This document shows, piece by piece, positions 55,228 through 62,912 of a stretch of 64,000 bases of DNA (its first letter is position 1; every line of letters starts with the position of its first letter). A program made the translations under genes and the position numbers. The notes under the pieces were generated by a model. It had not been told where the DNA came from and made no database searches. It saw only the letters and a program-made list of their open reading frames with translations. The stretch spans positions 62,001 through 126,000 of the forward strand of contig NZ_FOQF01000005.1 of assembly GCF_900113655.1 (NCBI RefSeq), written 5' to 3'. This stretch comes from Pseudobutyrivibrio sp. OR37 (GTDB lineage Bacteria > Bacillota > Clostridia > Lachnospirales > Lachnospiraceae).

Positions 55228-58200
55228 TTATTGTCTCTTTTTAAGATGATTTCTAACCACAAAGGAACATGCTGTGAAAACTGCAAAGGCCGCCATTATT
55301 CCGACCACAGCAAAGACATTAAAGCCATTATTTCCTTCTATTGTTTGTTCTGCCCCTTTTGGAGTTTCCTCCTGTTGGATTGTTGTCTCCTCCTCATTGC
55401 TTTGAATAGTTACAACTTCATCAGAATCATCTACTACTTCTTCGGCTTCTTTAGACTCATCAGCATATACTTCTGAACCTTCAGATTGTTCTTCTGATTT
55501 TACTACTGTTTTTTTAGTCTTCTTTGAAGCTGATGCATTAACAGTTTTGCTAACATCAACGCTATTATCTACGTTTCCTGCTGTTGGAGTTTTAGTCTCT
55601 TCGATAACTGTAGTATTATTTGATGCACTTGTATTGCCGATAGTACTAGCGCTTCCTGAATTTACAGGTTTTGCTGGGCTTTCATTTGTCTTTTCATAAA
55701 ATACACTATCTGAAACAGTTTCATTATCTACTTCACCTACAACAGCGGTCTGCTTTACTAAATCAATCTTTGCATTCTTAAATGCGAAGGCGGCATCACC
55801 ATTTGCTCCACTGTTACCGAATCCAAAGTTAAGATGCACTGATGATATGCTGGCATCAGCTACAAATTCCTTCTCATAGTGATTAAATCCATCTTCAGAC
55901 TTTGAATTATCAAAGCTTACAGTCTCAGGGCCATCAGCGAATACATGCCAGCTACCACCATTTTCCTGGATGATGTACTGGAATGTATTGTTATGATTTC
56001 CAGAAAGGTTGTAATCAAATGAAAGCACATACTTCTGTCCTGCTACCAATTCAAAATCGCCAGATGCAAGCTGAGGAGAATACCAGCTGCCTCCGCTTGT
56101 AATACCAGACATTGTTACGGCTCCATCCTGATTTTCAAGAGGGATTTCAACACCGCCGCCGTTATCACCTCTGTAGCTGCTATCAGTCTTAAGTGGATGC
56201 TCATCAGCATTTGATTTTTGATTAGCACCATTCATGTATACATTATCAAGCTGTACCTTAGTACCCTTAGCAAATGTAAATGCAACAACTGCATTTTCCA
56301 CAGCTTCCCTGGTTTCAAAGGCAAGTGTATAATGTCTTACTCCATCTGCCTTTTTATAAAAGGCTGTAGCACTTCCAAGCTGTCTTCCAAGCTTAAGCTC
56401 ATTCCCCTTTTCTGTAAGAGTATAAGCGCCAACCTTTACGGCACTATCTGCCTGACTATACATGTCAAATTCCACAGTATACTTATCAGCTGAAAGCTTC
56501 ATATCTGGCTGGTAGATGGTAGCTCCATTTTTTCCTGTTGAAGAAATCTCTGCTCTTCTTTCGTAATATTTCTTACCATCAGTTATTCCTTCGTAATTTG
56601 TTTTTGAAGCTACATCCACAACCATCATGTCATCTGAACCGAGAGCTTCAGTTGTGTATCTTCTAACATTTAATTTTGTGTTTGAAAGAGCTGCCCAATA
56701 GCCAGTTCGATTATCCCCTTGATCAAATGTGCCATTGTATATCATGTTACCGTCTGATAAAGGTGTTCTAGCCTTTTCACTGGTACCAAGGGCTGCAGGG
56801 TCCACTATCTCCACCTTAGGATTTGCAATATAGACATTTCCTGAAGCCTGAGCGCCAAAGTTAAATTCGATTCTACAGTTATCAAAATCCTCAGTCTGGG
56901 CGAATGTATATGAGTAGTGAGTCTTTTCTTTTGTAAGTTTAGCCTGAGTCACACCATAGGTGCTCCAGCCCTTCCATTCCTTGGAATCACAATTTACAGT
57001 TTTTCCTACCATTCCTCCATCAGCGTAAGCATCAAAGGATACCTTATACACATAGCCTGCTTTGGCATCGTAATGTCCAATAAGCTGTACTGAATAATCC
57101 TGTGAGCCCGGAGAAGCTATAGCCACCTTGGCCCAAGCCGTATCATCCTTAGTTAATTTATCAAGCTTTGCATCAGTTGCATCCTGCTGATATGAAAGAT
57201 ACCATTTATCTTTATCAGCTGATGAATCACTCATGCCGCCACCTTCACAGGTCTCAAGGTTTTCTTCTGTTAAATCGGCAATCTGATTAATACCAGCATA
57301 ATCCTTCCAATTTTCTGCTGCATTATCTGATGCTTTTCTTGTTACAGTATCTGGATATCCATCCTCCTTTTGGAAAACTCTTACATAATCCACATACATG
57401 TTGATATCTTCATCAAATCTTGCTTTGTTTACACTTCCGCCAAACTGACCACTATCTACAGCCAAATTTAAAAGCATGTAAAAAGGCATATCAAATGGTG
57501 CATCAAATGCAAGACTATCAGATGCTCCAGGAATAGCGCTCTCCCAATTGTTGAGAGTATTTATTGGCTTACCATCATAGTACCAGGTAATTTCCCCTGG
57601 CTGCCAATCAATTGCATAGGTATGGAAATATGTATAATCACTATCAAGATTTACATATCCACTTCCCTTATATACATGTGTAGGGGTGCCCCAATGGAGG
57701 GTTCCGCATGCCACATCATTATCCTTGTCTGTAAATGCACCACAGGTTTCCATGATGTCAATCTCACCTGAAACAGGCCAATTGCCATATACAGTAGTGC
57801 TTTGTGGCAACATCCAAAATGCTGGCCATGCACCTGCTGTTGCTGGCAGTGCTATACGTGCCTCCACATAGCCATAGGTTGTATTAAACAGCGCCTCTGT
57901 TGGCTTGGTAGTGCGGAGTCTTGCTGATGTATAATTCTTGGCACTCTCAGTTTTATAGGTGTAGCCATTCTCTCGCTTTGCAGTGATTCTAAGTACACCT
58001 TCACCCTCGCCATCATCATTCAAATCCTCGTTAACGCCCACATTTTCTGGTCTATTAGTGTAACACTGTAATTCATTATTACCCCAACCGTAGTTACCAC
58101 AATCTGTGGAGCCATCGCCTAATTGATAAGCCCAGTTATCCAGGTTAAGTCCTGTGGCCTTATCCACACTAGCATCGCCATAGTTACCATCAAACTCATC

Positions 58201-59004
58201 TGCCCAAATTAATTCATACCCAGCTTTTGTCTTACCTGAATCCTTAGCATCAAATTCTGAATTATCCTTTGTAAAATCGTGCTCTTTCCCCTTTTTCTTC
58301 TCGTCATCACCTATATCTACTGGCTCTTTCTCCCCCTCTGTAATAACAAGATTCTCAAGCGTGATTTCTCCACTTCTACTTACCTCCTCACCAGACATCT
58401 GCCCAAGTGCAAAGAATAGATATGGTTTTTCGCTGAACTCACCACAGCTTACAGACTTCATATAATGCATTTTCTTTCCAGCATCTAATGAAACTTTTTC
58501 TGCTATAAATCCATTTCCATCATCCAGCTTTAAAAAGAAGTCCTTGTCCACCGTGGATGTGATATCAAATTCAAGTGTGTATGTAGTATTATTATGAAAT
58601 CCTAAATCCTTGATAATATATTGGATTGCCCACTCACTATTTGCCCATCCAAAGTTTTTCACATGGAAGTCGACCTTGTCTTTACTGGTCACGGCATCAG
58701 CATTTGCACCTGCCCAGTCGCTTCCCACATATAGCTCCGTATCTTTTTCCTTAAAATTTACTGAAGCTTCAGATTCCCCATTTTCTTCTTCCTCAGCTTC
58801 AAGCTCTGGCTCTTGCTCTTCTTTCTCTTCTTGTTCTTCTTGCTCCTCTTTCTCTTCCTCTTTCTTTTCTTCCTCATCTTCAAGCTCCAGCACTTGCTCT
58901 TCATCCTTTTCGTCCGCAAGGGCAATCAAGCCTGTACTTGAAAATGCCAGTGCTACAGCCAAACCTGTGGCACAGAGCCTTTTCGTTAGCTCCTTTTTTT
59001 TCAT
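55228..59004 (-). CDS. Membrane-anchored GH16 endo-beta-1,3-glucanase (laminarinase) with CBM4/9-like domains
   Basis: 1258 aa. Signal peptide (about 1-31), acidic Glu-rich linker (32-80), CBM4/9-like domain (about 85-225) and GH16 domain (about 258-540). GH16 has the laminarinase-type active site E414-x-D416-x-x-E419 in GEIDIMETCG and the WPAFWMLP motif. Three further CBM4/9-like sandwiches follow (about 555-720, 745-905, 920-1070), then an acidic Thr/Ser linker, a C-terminal helix (about 1226-1248) and a basic tail HLKKRQ without LPxTG. It should cleave beta-1,3 or mixed-linkage glucan at the outer surface. The promoter carries the shared GACAC element. Confidence 0.92.
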   Translation of the reverse strand: MKKKELTKRLCATGLAVALAFSSTGLIALADEKDEEQVLELEDEEEKKEEEKEEQEEQEEKEEQEPELEAEEEENGESEASVNFKEKDTELYVGSDWAGANADAVTSKDKVDFHVKNFGWANSEWAIQYIIKDLGFHNNTTYTLEFDITSTVDKDFFLKLDDGNGFIAEKVSLDAGKKMHYMKSVSCGEFSEKPYLFFALGQMSGEEVSRSGEITLENLVITEGEKEPVDIGDDEKKKGKEHDFTKDNSEFDAKDSGKTKAGYELIWADEFDGNYGDASVDKATGLNLDNWAYQLGDGSTDCGNYGWGNNELQCYTNRPENVGVNEDLNDDGEGEGVLRITAKRENGYTYKTESAKNYTSARLRTTKPTEALFNTTYGYVEARIALPATAGAWPAFWMLPQSTTVYGNWPVSGEIDIMETCGAFTDKDNDVACGTLHWGTPTHVYKGSGYVNLDSDYTYFHTYAIDWQPGEITWYYDGKPINTLNNWESAIPGASDSLAFDAPFDMPFYMLLNLAVDSGQFGGSVNKARFDEDINMYVDYVRVFQKEDGYPDTVTRKASDNAAENWKDYAGINQIADLTEENLETCEGGGMSDSSADKDKWYLSYQQDATDAKLDKLTKDDTAWAKVAIASPGSQDYSVQLIGHYDAKAGYVYKVSFDAYADGGMVGKTVNCDSKEWKGWSTYGVTQAKLTKEKTHYSYTFAQTEDFDNCRIEFNFGAQASGNVYIANPKVEIVDPAALGTSEKARTPLSDGNMIYNGTFDQGDNRTGYWAALSNTKLNVRRYTTEALGSDDMMVVDVASKTNYEGITDGKKYYERRAEISSTGKNGATIYQPDMKLSADKYTVEFDMYSQADSAVKVGAYTLTEKGNELKLGRQLGSATAFYKKADGVRHYTLAFETREAVENAVVAFTFAKGTKVQLDNVYMNGANQKSNADEHPLKTDSSYRGDNGGGVEIPLENQDGAVTMSGITSGGSWYSPQLASGDFELVAGQKYVLSFDYNLSGNHNNTFQYIIQENGGSWHVFADGPETVSFDNSKSEDGFNHYEKEFVADASISSVHLNFGFGNSGANGDAAFAFKNAKIDLVKQTAVVGEVDNETVSDSVFYEKTNESPAKPVNSGSASTIGNTSASNNTTVIEETKTPTAGNVDNSVDVSKTVNASASKKTKKTVVKSEEQSEGSEVYADESKEAEEVVDDSDEVVTIQSNEEETTIQQEETPKGAEQTIEGNNGFNVFAVVGIMAAFAVFTACSFVVRNHLKKRQ

Positions 59005-59050
59005 GTAATTATACCTCCCATATTTGACATGAACTGTCGACTTTAATTTG

Positions 59051-59110
59051 ATTATGGGCGATTAAGAAACAATAAATAAGGCGGTGTTTTTTATTCAAGT
59101 GTCATTTTTT
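59051..59110 (-). promoter_or_regulatory. Promoter and shared element of the GH16 gene
   Basis: Minus strand: ATAAAAAATGACACTTGAAT (from 59110), then CATAAT at 59051-59056, 47 nt after the G of GACAC (59103). Unlike the other two copies this one is not palindromic, which separates operator function from terminator function. No consensus -35. The start codon is 47 nt further on, behind GGGAGGT. Confidence 0.65.
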
Positions 59111-59124
59111 ATAGAACCTGGCAC

Positions 59125-59155
59125 AAAAAAAGTGCTTTGGATTTCTCCAAAGCAC
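59125..59155 (-). terminator. Terminator of nrdD
   Basis: GTGCTTTGGA and TCCAAAGCAC (10 bp, loop TTTC), followed by seven T on the minus strand. It lies 15 nt after the nrdD stop. Confidence 0.85.
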
Positions 59156-59169
59156 CTTTGAAAGCATTT

Positions 59170-61557
59170 TTAATTTTCATCAACATACTTCTGAATGTTA
59201 CTTGCGTTAGCATAGCGCTTAACATCATCACCATTTACAACAACAAGTGTAGGTGCCTGCATGACGCCATACTTCTTTGTCATATCTACCTGCTCCTCAG
59301 CATCAACAAGGATATAATCCTCATCCTCTAATATTTCCTTTGCTCTAGCGCAGTTAGGACATGTCTTTGTAGTGAAAAGATACTTCACACCAGTAGCTGG
59401 CTCCTCAGAAACAATTTCAAGATTCACCTCTGGCATCTCCTTTTCAACTCGCTCCTTGTACTGCTCGCCAGCACGACGGCAAACGCTACCAGCAATATCG
59501 TAGAGCTTACGATTCTTGAACTCCTGAGTCTTTCCTTCGTTCCAGTTCTGTACTGGACGATAGTAACCAGTGATTCGGCTGTAAACCTCTGCTGGCTTTC
59601 CGCAATGAGGACATGTAAAATGCTCACCTGCAATATAGCCATGCTCCTTACATACTGAGTATGTTGGAGAAAGTGTGTAGTATGGAAGCTTGTAGTTTTC
59701 TGCAATCTTTCTAACAAGATTTGCTGCTGACTCCCAAGTAGGAAGCTTCTCACCAAGGAACGCATGGAATACTGTACCAGATGTATAAAGTGTCTGAAGC
59801 TCATCCTGAACCTCAAGGGCATCAAAAATATCTGATGTGTATTCTACTGGCATGTGTGAGCTGTTTGTATAGAATGGTGTATCACCTTCCTTACCAGCTG
59901 TAATGATATCTGGGAACTGCTCTCTATCATGCTTTGCAAAACGATAAGTAGTAGATTCTGCTGGTGTAGCCTCAAGGTTATAAAGGTCACCGTACATCTC
60001 CTGATAATCAGAAAGACGCTCACGCATGTGGTTAAGAACATCCTTTGCAAACTGCTGAACTCTCTTATCTGTCATATCTGCGCGAAGCCAATTAGCATTA
60101 AGACCTACCTCGTTCATACCGATAAGACCGATTGTAGAAAAGTGGTTGTTAAAGGTTCCTAAATATCTCTTTGTATAAGGATATAATCCCTCATCAAGAA
60201 GCTTTGTAATAACGCCACGCTTAATCTTAAGAGAACGTGCGCTGATATCCATAAGCTTGTCTAATCTAGCATAGAAATCTGCCTCATCCTTTGCCTGGTA
60301 TGCAATACGAGGAAGATTGATGGTAACTACACCAACTGAGCCTGTACTCTCACCTGAGCCAAAGAAACCACCTGACTTCTTACGAAGCTCTCTAAGGTCA
60401 AGACGAAGACGGCAGCACATAGAACGAACGTCGCTTGGCTCCATGTCTGAATTAATATAGTTACTAAAATATGGAGTACCATATTTAGATGTCATTTCAA
60501 ATAATAATCTATTGTTTTCTGTATCTGACCAATCAAAATCACGTGTGATTGAATATGTTGGAATTGGATACTGGAAACCACGGCCATTAGCATCACCCTC
60601 GATCATAATCTCAAGGAATGCCTTATTGACCATATCCATTTCCTTCTTGCAGTCCTTGTATTTGAAGTCCTGCTCCTTGCCACCAACGATAGCTGGAAGC
60701 TCTGCAAGGTCGTTAGGTACTGTCCAATCCAAAGTAATATTTGAGAATGGTGCCTGTGTACCCCAACGAGAAGGTGTGTTTACACCATATATAAATGCCT
60801 CAAGGCACTTTTTAACCTCTTCGTATGAAAGATTATCTGTCTTAACAAATGGTGCAAGATATGTATCAAATGATGAGAAGGCCTGAGCGCCAGCCCATTC
60901 ATTTTGCATGATACCAAGGAAGTTTACCATCTGATTGCAAAGTACTGACAAATGCTTTGCTGGAGCAGATGTAATCTTACCTGTGATTCCACCTAAGCCC
61001 TCCTGAATGAGCTGCTTAAGTGACCAACCTGCACAGTAACCTGTAAGCATAGAAAGATCATGAATATGGATATCAGCATTGCGGTGTGCATTTGCAATTT
61101 CCTCATCATAAATCTCTGAAAGCCAATAGTTGGCAGTGATTGCACCAGAATTTGAAAGAATAAGTCCACCTACAGAATATGTAACTGTAGAATTTTCCTT
61201 AACTCTCCAATCCTCTACCTTAACATAGCTATCCACAACATTCTTGTAATCAAGAACTGTAGACTTCATGTTACGCATTTTTTCGCGCTGTTTTCTATAT
61301 AAAATGTATGCCTTTGCTACATCTGTATAGCCAGTTTGCTCCAAGACATTCTCAACTGAATCCTGAATATCCTCAACTGAGATTTTGCCTTCTTTAATTT
61401 TTGACTGAAAATCTGCTGAGACTCTAAGCGATAATAAACCAATAATATCATCGTTATAAGCTTTGCCAGTAGCTTCAAAAGCCTTAGCTATCGCATCGTT
61501 GATTTTCCCTAAATTAAATTCTGCGATTTGTCCATCTCTTTTTACAACATCAAACAA
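59170..61557 (-). CDS. nrdD: Anaerobic ribonucleoside-triphosphate reductase with fused C-terminal redoxin domain
   Basis: 795 aa. N-terminal ATP-cone (about 1-90), then the 10-stranded barrel of class III reductases, zinc site (CKEHGY and CPHC, about 638-656), and glycyl-radical loop RITGYYRPVQ with Gly664. After it comes an unusual glutaredoxin/thioredoxin-like domain (723-795) with CPNC (C733, C736) and a cis-Pro motif QAPTL. It reduces NTPs to dNTPs without oxygen. The fused redoxin suggests electron supply through disulfide exchange rather than formate. No nrdG activase is adjacent in this window. Tandem NrdR boxes lie upstream. Confidence 0.93.
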   Translation of the reverse strand: MFDVVKRDGQIAEFNLGKINDAIAKAFEATGKAYNDDIIGLLSLRVSADFQSKIKEGKISVEDIQDSVENVLEQTGYTDVAKAYILYRKQREKMRNMKSTVLDYKNVVDSYVKVEDWRVKENSTVTYSVGGLILSNSGAITANYWLSEIYDEEIANAHRNADIHIHDLSMLTGYCAGWSLKQLIQEGLGGITGKITSAPAKHLSVLCNQMVNFLGIMQNEWAGAQAFSSFDTYLAPFVKTDNLSYEEVKKCLEAFIYGVNTPSRWGTQAPFSNITLDWTVPNDLAELPAIVGGKEQDFKYKDCKKEMDMVNKAFLEIMIEGDANGRGFQYPIPTYSITRDFDWSDTENNRLLFEMTSKYGTPYFSNYINSDMEPSDVRSMCCRLRLDLRELRKKSGGFFGSGESTGSVGVVTINLPRIAYQAKDEADFYARLDKLMDISARSLKIKRGVITKLLDEGLYPYTKRYLGTFNNHFSTIGLIGMNEVGLNANWLRADMTDKRVQQFAKDVLNHMRERLSDYQEMYGDLYNLEATPAESTTYRFAKHDREQFPDIITAGKEGDTPFYTNSSHMPVEYTSDIFDALEVQDELQTLYTSGTVFHAFLGEKLPTWESAANLVRKIAENYKLPYYTLSPTYSVCKEHGYIAGEHFTCPHCGKPAEVYSRITGYYRPVQNWNEGKTQEFKNRKLYDIAGSVCRRAGEQYKERVEKEMPEVNLEIVSEEPATGVKYLFTTKTCPNCARAKEILEDEDYILVDAEEQVDMTKKYGVMQAPTLVVVNGDDVKRYANASNIQKYVDEN

Positions 61558-61766
61558 TTCTACTCACCAATTTCCTTTCTCTAGTATCCTTAAGAAGTGT
61601 GTCAAAAGGACTCCCCATACATCTAAGATACTCGACTTGTTTATATGTTATCAAAATATAGTAAGGCATTCAATGGATAAAAACTAGATATAGTGCTTTT
61701 CGTCATAATTACCTAAAATAACGTTTTCAATTTGATAAATTTCTAGGTGGAATTATGTTTCAACAC

Positions 61767-61815
61767 ACACAATATTTGGTATTTACACACAAAATGGACA
61801 CACCATATATGGTAT
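61767..61815 (-). promoter_or_regulatory. Tandem NrdR boxes upstream of nrdD
   Basis: ACACAATATTTGGTAT (61767-61782) and ACACCATATATGGTAT (61800-61815) both fit the NrdR consensus and are 33 bp apart start to start, about three helical turns. NrdR represses ribonucleotide reductase genes when dATP is high. They lie about 210 bp before the nrdD start, implying a long leader; the core promoter between was not resolved. Confidence 0.75.
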
Positions 61816-61831
61816 GCCCATTATTACCAAA

Positions 61832-62785
61832 TTATCGAGTTTGTAGGAAAACTAGCTCCTTAGATGCAACTTCATCATCTGGGTAGCTATCAAGATATTG
61901 TGTCAAGATGTCTTTCGCTTCGGAGTATCTATCCAGCTTTTCCAAAGCAGCTACCTGCCCCTTCATAAGTGCTGGCATATTATCAATTGAATCAAGAGTC
62001 AACCCTGCCTGATAATAGCTTAAAGCGCTTTCATAATTACCATTTGTCATTTCAATGTCACCTAAAGCAGCCATGGCATCGCTTGTTACTTCATCTGAGG
62101 ATGCGTACTCTTCCAAAAGCTTCTGCGCCTTATCAAAATCTCCAGCGTCCTGATAAATCTTGGCTAAGTATAGCTTTGCTTCAATTACATCCTTATCAAT
62201 GGCCGCCTCAAGATTTTCAGTGGCATCAGCTGTCTGTCCAAGCATGTAATAGATTCTGCCTTTATAGTATTTGCCATTGGCCGATTTGTCGGAAACCTTT
62301 AAGGCATCATTCAAATAGACTAAGCCCTGGTCTGTATATCCAAGTGAATTAAGGTTTTCATATATCTGTATATATAGAAGGTAATTTTTTTCATCGATTG
62401 CAACTGCAGCATCATAATCAGTTATGGCTTCGCCAACCTCTCCTTCATTGGCATATATACTTCCTCTTAAAAAATAGGCTTCGTAATTTTTTTTGTCATA
62501 TTTAATAAGATAAGTGTAAGTCTTTTCTGCGTCCTTAAAATGTCCGCCCTTAAACTGCGCTGCCGCTTTATAATAATTTATATCAATCTCTAAATCGGTA
62601 ACCTTTCCGATAGACTTTCCAAGTGCCTTATTGAATAAATCAATAGCATTATCATAGTCCCCTGAATCTAATGCTTCAATTCCCTGGTCTCTAAGATCTA
62701 TTTCTGTCTGATTGTATTTGCCGCAGCCTACTAAAGCTGTGGTCATTGATATTGTTAGTAGTAATAATATAATCTTTTTTCTCAT
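61832..62785 (-). CDS. TPR-repeat lipoprotein
   Basis: 317 aa from ATG 62785. Lipoprotein signal MRKKIILLLLTISMTTAL followed by lipobox VGCG. The rest is a solenoid of about eight tetratricopeptide repeats (for example ALDSGDYDNAIDLFNKAL, EAYFLRGSIYANEGEVGEAI, AALGDIEMTNGNYESALSYY). It is probably a surface scaffold for protein contacts; the partner is unknown. The reading frame stays open to 63487, but that extension lies opposite a real gene and would bury the signal peptide. No clear ribosome site is seen before 62785. Confidence 0.83.
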   Translation of the reverse strand: MRKKIILLLLTISMTTALVGCGKYNQTEIDLRDQGIEALDSGDYDNAIDLFNKALGKSIGKVTDLEIDINYYKAAAQFKGGHFKDAEKTYTYLIKYDKKNYEAYFLRGSIYANEGEVGEAITDYDAAVAIDEKNYLLYIQIYENLNSLGYTDQGLVYLNDALKVSDKSANGKYYKGRIYYMLGQTADATENLEAAIDKDVIEAKLYLAKIYQDAGDFDKAQKLLEEYASSDEVTSDAMAALGDIEMTNGNYESALSYYQAGLTLDSIDNMPALMKGQVAALEKLDRYSEAKDILTQYLDSYPDDEVASKELVFLQTR

Positions 62786-62838
62786 AAAAAATATTTTAAC
62801 AAAGATACAGTTCTTTGTGTAGGGATAATCTAATATTA

Positions 62839-62866
62839 TTGACTGTGAATGGTAACATGATATTAT
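62839..62866 (+). promoter_or_regulatory. Promoter of the CNNM/CBS gene
   Basis: TTGACT (62839-62844), 16-nt spacer, TATTAT (62861-62866). The start codon follows 46 nt later behind AAAGGAG. Confidence 0.7.
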
Positions 62867-62912
62867 ATAGTTAATATTTATTAGACATATTAGCACAAAG
62901 GAGAAAAAATAA

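Noticed and set aside
26994-59004. LPxTG sorting signals in the anchored glycosidases
   Set aside because: The C-termini of the GH43 and GH16 proteins were read through; neither contains LPxTG or a close variant before the final helix.
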